A stretch of 64,000 nucleotides of DNA from Setaria digitata (lineage: Eukaryota > Nematoda > Chromadorea > Rhabditida > Setariidae), in assembly GCA_003640385.1 (NCBI GenBank), contig RCAB01000159.1, positions 61,779 to 125,778 of the forward strand, read 5' to 3'. Shown piece by piece: positions 1-14,900 of this stretch. Made by a program: the position numbers and the translations under genes. Numbering within the stretch: position 1 is the stretch's first letter; each line of letters opens with the position of its first letter. The notes beneath the pieces are model-generated. The model did not search any database, was not told the origin of the DNA, and was given only the letters and a program-made list of their open reading frames with translations.

Positions 1-2721
1 GCTCCGGATGCCCTGCAAAATTCAGAATAAAATAGCAAGTGGCGTTGAAAAAATACCTAAGTTGAAGCATGATTTTACAAGTATATTAGAACTCAGTAAC
101 TGAAATGTGAGACCACACCAATGCGTAAATTCTCAATAATAAAGAATTGAAAACTATGAAAATTAAAAAATCCTACCGCTTTAAGCAATTAAATGAATCA
201 GTTGCATTGCATAGTTTTTATGAATAATTATTCACAATTAAAAATAATTTTGAAATCTTGATTCATGTGTTTATAGTAGCCATCATCTGACAAATTATTT
301 CTGTGAAATTTTAAAAATTCTTTAATTTATGCTTTTCTTCATTATTCAAAGTGACATGTCAGACAACAATAAATATAGCTCATGAGGGAAACTTCGATTT
401 CAGTTAGTAAAAAATATTGTAACTGAATGAGATATACAAAAATGACTGCTCGCACATTCAGTATAATGCATCTTCTGCTGTGTGACATTAAAATCCAATG
501 CAGTGGAAAATGACCTCTTCAAAAATGGGTATGACAATGTCATTATTAATTGGAACAACAATAAAATTGAGAATATTGAATCCAAAGAATACAAGTTTTA
601 GACAGGTCTAAAACAGTTTTCCTGAGAAATAACAAACCCAATTGGATGGCCAAGTGCAACAGATCCACCACGAACATTAACACGGCTGCTATCTAGACCC
701 ATGTCGCGCAAGAACACAATAGCTGTCGCAGCAAACGCTTCATTTACTTCCCACAATGATACGTCGTCCATCGAAAGGCCAATTTTTGAAAGCAACTTAG
801 AAAATATTTTACATTTTCGACGTGGAAAATACCCATTAACTTACCAATTTAGGAAAGAAAATTCGCATAAGTGATATGCTGAGTAGTCAATTAAATACTG
901 CAACAAAAGTGTCGTTAACCTGAATGCTAACTAACCATTTTTACAGCAACAGAAGGAGCACGGCAAAACTCCAAAGGTTCCAGTGCAGCTTCTGCATAAC
1001 CTAACACTTGTGCCATTGGCCGGCAATCTCGATGAGCTATAAAACTTCTGCTTGCAATCAACAATGCAGCTGCACCATCGCTAATAGCACTGGCGTTTGC
1101 TGCTGTTATGGTTCCTGTGTCTGGCACAAAGGCAGGCTTCAGAAAAGGTACCTAGAAAATGTGAAACTAGAAGCAAAAAACCTAAAAATATTTTAAAACC
1201 TTAACTTTCTGCTATGCTATGCATGATAAAGAATAACAAAAAACAACGTACAAACTGTATTTTGTATTTGAGTGTAATAAGAAGAGTTACTTTTAAATTA
1301 CCAGAACTCATACAGACCAACGGATCAGAATTTTCTTTAGAAGTGCAGTAGAACATACAACATCAAACGAAAATAAATATTATAATCTCACCTTTAAAGG
1401 GTCCAGTTTTTTATATTCTTCATCTTGAAATACTTCAACTGAGTCTAAGCACTTCACGGGTATAATTTCTTCATTAAACAAGCCTTCCTTCAAAAAGAAT
1501 TTTTGAATCATTACGTAACTGAAAAGTTGACTGACATCAAATAATAGCAAATAACAATTACCTTCCAAGCATTCTGAGCCCGTCGATAACTTTCCAGTGC
1601 ATACTCATCCTGTTCTTTACGGCTTATTGAATACTGAGAAAGGGTTTTTTCAGCACAAACTCCCATCCTTAATTTGGTGAAAGCGTCATTTAAGCCATCC
1701 TCAAGCATGCTGTCCTGAAAACTGTTGTTTTTAAAAAAGAAAAAATCTTAAATGTCAACAAAGCACTCAAAACCGGAAGACTAAAAAATAGGAAAATCAC
1801 AATTTCTGAACAAGAACTTAAACTTACTACAGACGGACTACTCGTATCTTTACTGTCACCGCGCGGTATCCCATAATAAGCATTACTCATACTTTCAGTA
1901 CCTGCTGCCAGGACAACATCACGGTCGCCCAGATGAACAGCTTGAGTAGCCATGATGATAGCCTTCATACTCGATGAACATACTTTATTGATGGTTACGC
2001 TTGGTGATGTCACTGGAATTCCTAAATTTGCCAACTCAATATGAAAAAATAATTTTGACCGGCACTACTACTTATTTTGACCGATTTCTTTAATATGAAT
2101 ATTTTGCAAGCACTTAAACCAATTTTCTATTTAAATCAACATTATATATTACTAACCAGCGTTAACTGAAATTTGTCGAGCGATATTCTGCCCGTGACAA
2201 GAGGTAAGCACACAACCGACCATCGTTTCATCAATATCACTAGGAGAGATACCTGAAGTTTTAAAAATAAATGAAAATACAAATTCAGTTTTTTAAATAG
2301 AAAATTTTAAAAAATCTTCTTAAATTACATTTCCGTCTTGCTTGTCAGTCTTGAAAGATCCTTTTAGGAATACAGGAAGATTCTAGAAAAATATCGGAAA
2401 CGAAGTATTCTGAAGTGACAACTAAGCTCCCCTAGAAAGTTTAGAATTTCAGGCGAATTTTCGATTAGAAGTTGCATTTTCTTATACCAGCTTCAAGTTA
2501 AAGTCTCTTTAAAATTTCTAATGAAAACATTCTGCCAATATTATTTTTAAATAATAAATTAAACCAGCTCTTCTGATTGCTTCTCTAGCAGCGACAACTC
2601 CTAAATATACTGGTGAGCAGCTTTTTAACGTCTTACGATAACCACCCATCGGAGTACGCACAGCCGAAATAATGTACACGTCTTCCAGTTGATGTAGAGC
2701 TCCATTACTTTTGGTACCCAT
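1..2721 (-). CDS. Acetyl-CoA acetyltransferase (thiolase, ACAT1-like), 3' end cut by window
   Basis: Condenses two acetyl-CoA to acetoacetyl-CoA, or the reverse (ketone-body, isoleucine and isoprenoid metabolism). Exons on the minus strand, in order: 2721-2565, 2252-2157, 2021-1828, 1714-1562, 1487-1392, 1151-936, 795-638 and 12-1; all seven junctions keep frame. The N-terminus has the family signature [16 protein letters not shown]. The nucleophilic Cys is near residue 99 in [10 protein letters not shown], followed by [18 protein letters not shown] lies near residue 322 and the catalytic His near 354 in [11 protein letters not shown], continued by ASGA at the window edge. The second catalytic Cys (CxGGG block) lies outside. 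About 360 residues are visible of a usual 390-430. The ATG at 2721 gives no obvious mitochondrial presequence, so the protein is either cytosolic-type or has an upstream exon (see the candidate at 4251-4275). Family assignment is secure; the orthologue (kat-1 or another ACAT) is not settled. Confidence 0.93.
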
Positions 2722-5700
2722 ATTTTTCAGGATTTTATCTTTAGCAATAATAGGTCAAAAACAAATCTAGCATCATCTTTCGATTAGCAACCTTAAAAAT
2801 AACAAATTAGCAACTTTTCAATGAAAAATTTTATTTATTTCAGATTGAAATTTAGAATTATACAACTTCAATTTTCCCTACAGTAGTTAATAATTATAAT
2901 ACTCTAGATTTTTAAATTTTACATCATAAATTTCTGATCTAAAATTTGAAAATCTGATCTATATTTTATTTTGGGGAATTATAACATAATTAATGTCTCT
3001 AAACTTAATATTTGGCAAATATATTCAATAAGTCCTCACGCTGACCAACGACACAGTGCTAATATTAACAGTAGTAGCTCGAAAGCTATTTTGTTTTCTT
3101 GAAACTTAACTTGTTTAAGGCTTCAACTCCGTTTCGAAGTCAGTTCTTAATTAGAATCCACTAGATCATGAATTAATGGGTAGGCAAACTGAAGTTGCGC
3201 ATACTAACGCATAATTTATCACTGTGTTGAAAAAAAAAAAAGTGGCAGAGTGTTTTTATCCAACAAAACCAATCAATTTAGAAGTGGAAATTTATTGAAA
3301 TAAAATGGAACTGCAGGAAATTTTGGAAAAATAGTCGTTGACTGCTTGAAGCACGAATGCTGACCAACGATTCCGCTGCACAACGACTAAATATAATTAT
3401 CCTTACTCACGTCGATATCCCCGATCTAACACGATCAACAGCTGCAATTGGTCGAAATGCAATCATCGTGGGGAATTACAATAAGAAATGAAAAATGAGA
3501 ATCTGAAAACTTTAAAGAGCTACAGGCAATGATCAAAAACTTCACCTGATTGCAGACAATAAAAATTAAAAAAAATGTTAATAAATAAAAATTGATAAAA
3601 AAAATAAACTAACAAAAAATAACACCAATAAAGGCAACAAAAATGAGAATGTGATAAATAAAATAAAGACAAAATAAGTAATAAATAACTAAAAAAAGTA
3701 GTAATAAAAAACTAAGTAGTAAGAAAGTTAATAAAAGTAAAAAATTCAACGAAAAAAATTCAACGACATAACAGAATTAATAAAAGCCTAATAAATAAAA
3801 AATAAAAAACTTCAATGAAAAACTCTCAGGAAATATTATAAACAAAATTCATCCTTACGAACTTGACGGTTTCCAGGAATCTTTCCATATAGGACAATTC
3901 AAGACTTCTGATTGATCAATCCTCTCAAACCATTTTCTTTCTAATAAATTAAAGTGAAATTGTACTGTTTTTGCTCCGATATATAAATTAGATAACCATC
4001 TTGATACTACCAAATACGTACGATAAACTTTTGATGATTTCCACAAATATATATTTTTTTTTATACCTTCTGAAAAGATGCTTGTACTAAATAACAACAT
4101 TATTATAGCGATAGATGTGATCTATATATTAATCTTAACTAACTAAGACTTGCTGCTGTAGTGTACAGGGCAAGAGAAAATGATAAGGCTGAAAAAAGGA
4201 AAATATTGGAAATGGGGAAATTTAAAATAAATAAGAAATAAAAGTCTTACCACGTTCGAGCATTCCCTTAGCCATACTTTGGCTTATTTACGATATAGTC
4301 TCTTCGGTCTGAAACCGTTATGGTAACGAATTACGAAAAAAAAAAAAACAAAACATCTTGTAAGTAACAAGAAAAAAATTCGGCACAAAATGAAAATGGA
4401 TTTAAATTAATCTAATCATCAAAAATGCTTTGCTCATGTCGAGATCTCGAAATTCGCTTATTTCGACATGCTGGAAATAAATTTTTTTTTCAACTGACTG
4501 TACAAATTTGTATATTTTGAATGTATTAAATGTAAAGATAAATCATCATAAATTAAAAAACTTACGCAATTACATGAGTTGAACTTTTAACTCTCCGGAC
4601 AATAGCAAGCAAGAGCAAAGGAATCATTACAAAGCTATCACAAAATTTCATTTTATTTCTCAGGCAATATGATCTAAGATATTTTAGGAGGAATAATCAG
4701 TGTTCATTGCAATGATAACGTAGTGGAAAATTACAGGTGCTATGTTAAATTCAGTAATTCCAGCCGGAAATAAATTCGAAAGTGTTTCCTGAATGTATCC
4801 TCAAACGATAACAACTTCCGTCCAAATGTTCGTTAGTAGAATATCCCTCAGCGCTATCACATATTTATCCATTGTTTCTGTAACACAAAAATTCAGAAAA
4901 AATAACGGTGAATTGGCCAAAATATTAAGCGCACTAGTCTTACAGTGATAACGATAATGATAAGAAGTTGATAGGTGATGGAATGCACTTTCTTGAATGA
5001 AGCAAGAAAATAAAGACCACCATGCAATATGTGGAAGGTGCTTTTGAATGAAAAAATTTTCGAATTCTTTACTTTTCCTATTTAGGCAGAGAAAGAGAGG
5101 AGCAGAGAGCACGACGACGAAAAATAATTCAGCACATTTTCAGAGAATGAGACAGGACAGAGAACAGTAATGTAGAAGGAGAAAGTTTTCGGATAAGGTT
5201 GAAGAAGCACAAAGTCACACAGACAGCTTAAACATACACACATCAAGCACTCCCACCAACATACACTCACGTGTGTACACGCACGACCACGTGCAGACGT
5301 ATACAAACATGCACATATGCACATTCCACAAATATACACGTTCAGACGTCATAAACATACAAAACAGCGGCGATAGAATGGGTGGTACATAATGCACTGC
5401 AAATAGTAAAACTACGTGGCTGCAGCGTAGAAGCGTGAAGTGATGACGTGGAGATGCCAGGCGAGTTAAGATTTAACAGTTAAGTTATAGATTTGAAATG
5501 CATTGTTTCTGAGAGATTGGAGTGCAAAAATTTTCATTGGTAATTAATTCGTCACCTAGGATATATCAAGTAAATATATTTCTGGGAAAATTCAAATTGA
5601 AATTTAGTTTAGATTAGTTTTCAGAAACTTCGTATGTATGGAATTTTGGATGCCTACTTTATTCAACAATGATTATCTCAAAAACACTCTAGATCTGCGA

Positions 5701-8700
5701 AAAAGTTCTTATGATTGAGTCTAAATATTTTTTTTTTCTGTGTTTCGAAATTAATGAAATTTGCTAAGACATTATGAACATTTCATTAGTTCATTTACAG
5801 GCTAAGAAAGAAAGGACGTTGGATGTTGAAACGAATTCCAAATATGCAATTTCTACGAAGATCAGAATTGTGTCGGGTTGTTCCATAATTCAGAGCTTAA
5901 TCAATTTTAATTAGTTATCAGACAACATATTTGAAGTTTGAAGGCAATTTTAGCAGTATTCCTCGGAAATTTTCGCATTTAAATTTGAAAAATATGCATT
6001 TTATTGGAAATACTTTAAATTTAGTTTAACATGATAACAAAGATTTTGGCAAGTATTAGCATCATTAATTAGTGCATAAATTAAAAAAGATGCGGTAACT
6101 GAATGCAACAATTTGAATTTGTAGTTGATAAATTATCAACTGAATATATTTTTGGCACCATTGACGAACGATTCAGGAGCACAAATTAAAGAATTTTGGA
6201 ACGAAGGAAGGAATTCTTCCATAAGCACTTCTTGCATAACAACAATTAGCTTAATTTACCACGATTAATTGATAATAAATGGCAATTTCTCTCTGCTTCA
6301 CAATTGATAATTTCAGATGATTAGACAGTGATAACAACTCAAGAAATATTTCATGAAATGTTTCATCGTTTTCTTACTTGTCTTCTTTCAGCAGGTGAAA
6401 TAACTTCAAATGTTTTGAAAACGAAGAACAGAAATTTTTTTTGTTTGAGAGAAGTTTATTAATATTTTTTGGGTATCATAGAAATGTAAATAACTGGGTA
6501 AAATATTGTACATCCTGTCTTAAGTCTCAACACTTTTCCTAAATTACTGCGTTAACATTCGGTTTTGAACATTTATTCCAAAAGGTGCGGAAACCTACCT
6601 CTAGCGTGATTACTGAGGTAATTGAATCTGATAGAAAGTACAACGTGGAAATAATGCGAAAAACTAGCAGAATATAATTTTGGGTCTTGAAAAGTGTATA
6701 AATCATTTGATGAAATTTAACATTTTATAAATTGAAATAAATCTATTTCCAACTGGGTCAACCTTTAGTCAACCTTTTTATTGTTTTTAAACATTCTTCA
6801 AGAGTAACATTTTTTCTCTGTATTTTGGAAAGTAAAAGGAACTGAAAAGATAAAGCAAATTTCAAGTTTTATAGATCTAAATGAGCTCAATGAAAAAAGT
6901 ACCGAATTATATTTGAGAATTAATTTATTGCTGCATAACATGTGTGAAAGATCTTTTTTACCCATTTTGGTTGTAAAGTTTCTCTGAAAATTTAGGAAAA
7001 CTTCACCATCAATATCAGTAGTTTCGCACGAAAATTTTTCACTTTTTTCTGCCATTTAACAAGGATTTTAATAAATAAAGACGACTATTCGAGGAACTTT
7101 AAAATCAGATTAATTGATTACAGGTGTGCTGCAACAGCTCCTCGTGTTGTTTGCATCCTTTTAATTGAACTTAACAAATTAAATGACTATTTTGATAGAT
7201 AGAAGATGAAATTGAAATAATTCTCTGAGTTTGAAATTCCAACTTTTTTTTGGTTTGGTAAAAACCTCAATTAATTTCAAAAGATATGTTTTCATTTAAT
7301 TTCATTTTTGTACTTCACAGTACATCTAACACTTATCATTTATCCTGAACGCACCATCAATAGATAAATCGAAAGAATAGTAAAAAGAAATGATTGACTT
7401 TTGATGCTGTAATTACGGAACAGAGCATCTGTCTAAAAATGTGAGAGATTATAGTTTTAATGTTTAGATTTCCTATTTAAATGATAATTGCATCAAACTA
7501 ATTAACTTATATGTCGGTGATAGGAACAAACCGATACGCTACATGTCTTAGAATCATTTTTTATTCTCGATAAAATTGTGTTTGTGATGTAAGCCATAAT
7601 TTAAAGTTGTTTCTGCTTAAAGTTGACAAAATTGCCAATAATAATATTATCAGTTTTGATACATAATATACAAAAAATATGATAGTTCAAGTAGCAGTAT
7701 CAAATAAAATTTATAAACAATTTAATCGTTTTGGTCGGTATAAAGACAAAATTAATTTAAACAATTGATTTAGTCAATTCGTTATCACGATGCAAAAAAC
7801 TTACACTCCATTGGTTAAAAAATTTTAGCATCTTTTAATTTTAATTTTGCTTTAAAATTTATTAGCATTTTAAATTTTATCCGTAAATTTTGATTTTTCA
7901 TTGCAAGCATTGCTCTATACTTACTAATTGGTTACACTTATTTCTTTTTATACTAGTGATTAACTCCTATTTTTTATGGTTATTAAGATTTTCTCACCAT
8001 TTCGTTCTCTTATTTGGTTAGTCAGTGATTAATATTGATAAAATATTTAAAAAAAAAAAAAAAAAAAACTTTTATAAAACAAAAACAAAAACCATGTAGT
8101 GATAAAATAATCAAATTAAAAACTGAGATTGAAAATGATTTTACTTAACTTTTAACTAATTAATTCGAATTAATTAATTTGTTTTTGTACTTGTTGGAGA
8201 CAATAGTTTTTACCAATGTCTGTATCAGGAAGTATTAGAATTAACGCAAAAAGAAAAAAGGAAAGCAAAAAAATTGTTAATAACTGGAAATGAAAAATTT
8301 GAAAGTGATCGATTACAGCAGAGAAAATTAACGTGAGCAATTAATGAACGACTGATAGCACTTATAGGACAAGATATTTTTTATCAAAAACGGTGATAAA
8401 ATTTGATTGATTTATGAATAAATGTAAAATATGCAGAAATATGGCTTTTAATTTATCAATTCCTGAAATTGTAATCAATTATTTAATTATATATTAACCC
8501 GTCTTCATGAGAACATCTTCTTAATTGCATTTCACTTATTCACACATTTCTGATCGAGTGCTGTAAAAATTTGATATTAACGTTGTCTAAGTATGTCTTG
8601 AATTATTTTATAGCAAGAATAGCCTTGCTAGTTAAGTTTGAACTACTGAATGTAAAATATATGCCTCAAAGGTTAGTAAAATATTGTGCTATTGTTCTAA

Positions 8701-8969
8701 AAGCTGGCCCAAACTTAAAAATTTAGACTAAGAACTAAAGAATAATACTGAAATAGTTGGAGATAAATCTTTGATACTTTATAATACCATAAAATAATCT
8801 AGTTTACACTCAAGTTTAGGGTGCAATTTTTAGAACTCAACTAATTGGAAAACTTTGAAATCAAAAACTAAACAAATGTATACTTCGTAAGAAAGGACAG
8901 ATATATATATACCTTCACATATGTATATACTTTTTATGTATGTATATATATAAATTACCATTGTGCTAA
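2722..8969. other. Spacer between thiolase and copine genes (divergent 5' side / 3' side)
   Basis: AT-rich non-coding DNA between two minus-strand genes. It holds poly-A tracts (for example about 8049-8068), a CA-rich stretch of alternating purine/pyrimidine at about 5215-5340, and TA-rich sequence at 8900-8955. The open frames in it are short, lack flanking splice signals with continuity and resemble nothing I know. Apart from the small candidate exon at 4251-4275 I see no gene here. Confidence 0.6.
4251..4275 (-). other. Candidate upstream first coding exon of the thiolase gene
   Basis: An ATG at 4275 opens 25 nt ending in a good donor (gtaaga). A splice to an acceptor at 2739-2740 (ctaaag) would join in phase, adding about 14 residues (start MAKGMLER) ahead of the thiolase ATG. 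The phase agrees and no stop intervenes, but the exon is short and the 1.5-kb intron is unproven. It could be chance. Confidence 0.25.
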
Positions 8970-11900
8970 TTAGGAAACAGCTTGTTGTCTTCTCAAAACT
9001 CGTTTTGGATGACGTTGTTTCAGTAGAATGGGATCAGGTGGCAAGTCTAATTTCTCTTCTTTCCTTCCTGCTACTGACTGTGAACGATGCACTGTTAAAA
9101 GGATTCGTTTCAATAAATTAAACACATTTTCTTTAAACTATTTCTGAAAATAACTCACAGAACTTATTTACATTCAAAAAAAGAAAAAAATTGAAATTTT
9201 AAAAATTTACCAATGCTTTCAGTTTGATTCTCTCTAAGCGTAAGTCGTCGTTGTACAATATTTTCCGAGTGCTTACGTGGCGCACATGGCGTAATGCTTT
9301 TGATATGGATATGTTCCTTTTTGTCGACGAGTTTTTCATCGTACTGTGATGGACGATGTGGGATTAAATATGATGAGTGGAAAACCGATGAACGATTAAT
9401 CTAAAAATTAATTTCCTTTTTTACGAAAATCTCATCGAGTATTATTATTATTTAACTTGAGTTTTTTCTTATCAAATCATGATTTTATTAAAGCAAATTA
9501 TTTAAAAAAAGAATCTTTTATTGAAAAACGGAATAACATTTAAAATTACAAAAAATAAACATAGAATATAATTGATTAATTAATCAACCTGTATCGGTGG
9601 TTTAGCAGCAATATTATTCTTATGCATATAAGCTACCAGATGCCATGGTACATTTCGTAAAGCTCGTTCAGCTATACGTCTTGCATTTTGTTTAAATGTT
9701 GCTTCTTGATTCATGACCGAATTTAAATCAATAAACTATAATTAATTTAATTTTAAACGAAATTTTTGTTTTAAACCAATAAGAATTTATTTGCATTCAA
9801 AAAAAGAAAAAAATTTAAATTTTAAAAATTTAGCAATTAAAAAAAAAAAAGCATTCCAATCTGATTTTTTTTTTGCAAGTGGCTTGTAAATTGAGAATAT
9901 GAAAGGAATTAGTTTCTTCAAATTTGACTATTATTTAAAATATATTCAATTTGACTTTTTCCACGACAAATTATCCGTAAACAACGTAATATTTCCCAAA
10001 AACATTCGATTATTTTAAATTACGCATAAAACAAACAATGAAAATTGGGAGTCTAATATTTTCCTATAAAAAATAAGATTTAAACTAATATTTTTTTCTT
10101 ATAAAAACACAATATTTAAAAAATAATCTTGTTTTATTTTTTAATCAGATGTTTTTATATCACAAACACTTTTAAAATATGAAAACCCGAATTAATATAT
10201 CGAATTATGACAAACAATTTAATCAAATTGATAATTTTTGTTTAAAAAAAGAAAAGAAAAAAAAAAGAAAAAACAATTTTATAATTCTAAAACCTCAACA
10301 AAATCAGAATTGGTCGATTCGCCATTAATAACTAAATGTTTCTTTGAACTCGAAAAATGATAAAATCCACTAGGCTCTGTAGCTCGACTTCCCAGAAAGA
10401 TTATTGAAATTGGCATTTTGGTCACTTTTGTTAATGCTTTCAAAAGTTCCTTAGAATCGGTTATTGTACCGTTGGAGAGAAAAATTATCAAAATGAAGTA
10501 ATGTAAGCCTCGTTTGCCCTCACTTTCAACCATCCTAAAATTAACAAATAACTTCTTTTTTGTTTATTTTTGGAACAATTTTTATTGCTGCTAAAATTTA
10601 TCATCCTTTATCATCTGTTATAACTTATCAACAAGAATTAAAAAATTATAAAATTTGTTTATATATTTATTTAATAAACTGCAATAATTTTATTTAGCAA
10701 TCTAACCGAGCAATAGCGTTGACAATAGGTGAATATTCGGCATGGTCACTTGACATTACTTTTCGTCTTGCTTTCCGAAAAGCTTCCAGTACGCCATCAA
10801 TACCGCGACAGTAAGGTTCCGAGCCAAAATTCTGCATATTTAAATTCAAATGCAAAATTTAAATGTTAATAAACTTCTATTGTTAAGCATAAATTGCAGT
10901 TTGTCATACGCCTGCATTAATTGGTAGCTTTAAGGAAAAGTCAACTTCCATAATATTATGCCTAACAATATGGGATAGCACAGATGCTGTTTCGGAACTA
11001 AATTCTGGTGCATTTAAACTTATTCAGACAATTAGCACTCTTCAAGTTTAAATGTTTTGCAACTCCAAAACAGTATCTTATAAAAATTGAAACTGATAGA
11101 AACAAATCTTGAACCAAACTGACCAGGTGAAAAGCCTGTGAGTCATAAAATGTAGGCGGAATTTTAGCACCAAGGCCAAATGCTGGGAACATTTTACTCC
11201 TACAATAAAAAAAAACTATTGTATAGAAAGTTATCAATTTCAAATAGTATCAGTCTTTTTGTCAATGGAATTGTTCTTCATTCTTAGTACTGAATCAGCA
11301 ATAATAGGAATTTCCAAAATTCTCTCTTAAATAAATTCATCTTTAAACTTTTTAAATGAAATTTCAGTAAAAACTGAGCACAACTTTATAAAAAATAACT
11401 GATATTTTCTGAAACACTCGTAAATGCATACGAGGTGTAGTCTCGAACAATTCCGGCTATGCCATTAATTGCACAATCAAAGTCTTGATCAAATGCATGT
11501 GGATCATTCACCTTGTTAATACCTGAATTAGATGAGAAATCCACTGCTATTGCAAGATGAAGTTGAGTTCTGAAATATCTCACAATTATGAATGGAAAAT
11601 TTAAAACAAATAAGAAAAATATCATTTTTTTTACCCTAATAATAACAATATTAATTAAAACGAATAATTTTTTTTTTTTTTTTCAGTGAATCTATTCTCA
11701 GTAGTAGAGCCTTCTTCTGATCTCGTAAATATAAAATTAATACAAACAGTTGCGTATTTTTAAAATTTAATTCGGATTGCAGAATTAATAAATGCTCCGT
11801 TTACTTTGTGTCCTTTTATTTTTCTAAAATCAAATTAGGATGATGAAATTAACGAATTAATAAATGATAAATTCACTTAGGTACACTTGATCTCTAACTA

Positions 11901-14900
11901 AATATTAATTTGTGTTGGTTTAAAAATTTCAAAAATTTAAAGAAATTTGCTAGCTAACCCGCTGGTTATGTAATCTAAGAAAGAATAAAATGACACATCG
12001 CTGAATTTGATCAATTCCATCTCGCCACTTTTTAAATATCCTTTTTTTGATGCTTTCTTAGGATTAATTAGGTTATAAACATTTTGCTGTCCTGGGCCAT
12101 ATTTCATTTTTGCATACGTTGTTAAAAATGAGCCAATCAGGCCCACTTTGTTCATTTCGTCGCGATACATAACAGATATCTCCAACAATCTGAATAGTTG
12201 AATTTCGAATTTTCGTAATTAATTAGCAATGAAATAAATCTTTTTTGGCTGTAATTTTTCGTCAAAATTTCTGGAATCAATTTTTATTGCAGAAGCTTGA
12301 AATGTAGCGGAATTTATGTAATATGAAGATGGATTTAATGCAATATAAGATAGCGAAACGTAAATGAGAGTCTAAATTGGCCAGTTATTTTAATTAATAC
12401 CTAAACAGTCTCTGCCACAAGTGTAATGTTGATAATGACTGGAGTTACGCAACTGAGTCAAAAGTGAAAAGTATACTAGTTTCACATGTACATAATAGAA
12501 ATTAAAACGTAAACTTTTTAATAACTATTTCACTTTATATCATAAATTTACGTACTCTTTCAATGAATTCGAAAAATTTAAAGCTAAACCAATTCTGTCA
12601 ATTATAGCCGAAAAATTTAAGACTTTGAGAAAGAGAAAAAGAAAGAAAAAAAATCAAACCTATTTCGATTATCAGCAATTTTTCTCAAATGTAAATTAAA
12701 CGGTCGCCAAATAGGATGAGAATGCTCTCGGATAGTTTCACTTCGGTATAATTCCGTTTTTGTTTCATCATTTTCTACTTTGTTTATCTAAAGTGGAAAA
12801 TTTTTTAAATTTATTCTTCGTACTTTGTTACACAGTAAACATTAGATAGGTAGTTTATTTAATAAGTAAGCAAACTGTTTAGTGGCCAAATAAACATCGT
12901 GCAAGTTATTTTTAATTGCTTATTGCAGATGATCGGTTGTACCACTTGGTTTAAATTCGATCTGGATCCAATGAAATAGTCTAATAAATTTCCTCAATGT
13001 GCTTTATTAATTATCAAAACGTTTGAAATGCTTTTACGATTATCGATTTATCTAAATGATACTTTTAGTGATATATTCTTGCTGGCGGTACAATTTTTTT
13101 TGTCGTTAAAATTTGCTGAAAAATCCATCACTTACAACAAAGAAAACCGACGTTTCATCGAAAAATTTGTCCTTTTTTTCCAAATTTTTCCCCGAAAATT
13201 GTAATATAACAGGTGCTGCCTTTTCGGGCAACCGAGCCGAAACAAGAATCCAACCGCAGTACAAACCTTGTGACACTGCTTGAATTTGTCCCATCGATGT
13301 CGTTGTCACCACTGTTTTTGTACTGTAAATAGGAAGTAAAACTTTCATTTTTTTTTTTTTTTTTGAATGTAACCAATACTTATGCAAAGAAAAGGGGGAA
13401 AATTTTGTCCATTTATAAATGAACAGGTGAATATTTGAAGGTATTTTTTTCTCTCTTAAATTATTAAAAAATTTACCTCAAAGGAAGTTGAAGTTGGGCA
13501 CCAAATGCGCCAATTAATTCATCAAGTTTGAATATAGAACTGCCAATAACATTGCCAATTGTTTTAACTGATCCATTCGCCGAAAAATTCCTTCTAGAAG
13601 AAGATAGTTTGAGAGCTTTTGGAATAATTTTGCGAAGTTTCAATTCAAAGTAAACAAATAACTCTACAAATCTTTTCATGACATTTCATTATTACAATAA
13701 TTGATGCTTACGATATTACATTTTAATTCCTTTTTACTAGTAGCACAGTTCCGGCTCACTTTTTATTAAAATTTCTGAATGGTAGGGAAGTAACTTAATT
13801 TGCTAAAATTATTCGATAGAGTGCTTTTTACTAGTTATAAATTAAAATTGAAAATTTACATTTCAATTTTCATCAGTTGCACTCTTTCGAAGAGATAATC
13901 AACGATGAAGGACATGTTGAAATAAATATGATCGGAGCATCGTAGTTCCGGCTCACTTGTTGAATGCTACAAATAGTACAATAATGGTAATTAAATTTGA
14001 AAATTTTGTATTTTTTAAAATTTGCAGAATTTCAAATTACAAAATTAATAAAATCACTTCATAATTTAATAAACGATTTAGCTTATGACTTTTTTTGTGT
14101 TTGTTCTTATTCTTGTTAAGGTATATTGTGGCAATGATCAGTTTCAAGGCATTCTATGACGAGATTACTCATTGACTGATTGAAAAAAAAAAAAGGGATT
14201 AGTTTCAATTTCTCATTTGAACTGGAGCTAGAAATTAAAGCTGTTAATTAAACTAAATTAAAAATGCCAACTAGAAGCCATGTCTTGTCGTCATTGTCAT
14301 TTTCATACAGTACACTAAAGACATAACTATCATTTGATGGTGAAGCATCAGTAAGATTCCTGCAAAACAGTAAAGATTAGTTAGCAAAATTTTGAACCTG
14401 GAACTTAAAATTTGAAATTGTCAATAAATTTAAAAGAAAAAAGAGAGAGAGATCATGTTATCAAAAAAAAAAAAAAAAAAAAAAAAAAAAGAAAAATTAT
14501 GAATTTTAGAAAAAGAAATCGAAAAAGGAAAAAATCTGAATGAAGTTCGACAATTTTTCATTTAAAAATAATTGAAGACCGATTGCATTTGCAATAAAAG
14601 AAATTCTTTAATTGAATAAAGAAATTTAAAAAATAAAAAATTTCAAAACACACAAATAAAATGACAGAAAAGAAAACAATACAAAACTTGCCGAATTTCT
14701 ACTATAATTTCAATTTTTTCCTCAGTATTGTAAAGAAGTTTTTTGTGGACAACTGAGTCACTTGCAGAACGATTGCGTCTAAAAGTTTACGAAATAAAAA
14801 TTCAATCAACAAAAACATCCGAAAATTAGATAAAATAAAAATTAACAGCAAGTTTATTTATATTTTACTCTTTTTTAGAATTAATCAACAGCAAATGTTT

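Noticed and set aside
3855..4100. 81-codon minus-strand open frame upstream of the thiolase gene
   Set aside because: No splice context that joins it to the thiolase frame and no similarity recognised.
5215..5397. Cys-rich overlapping minus-strand frames
   Set aside because: Both are translations of a CA-rich alternating purine/pyrimidine stretch in different frames.
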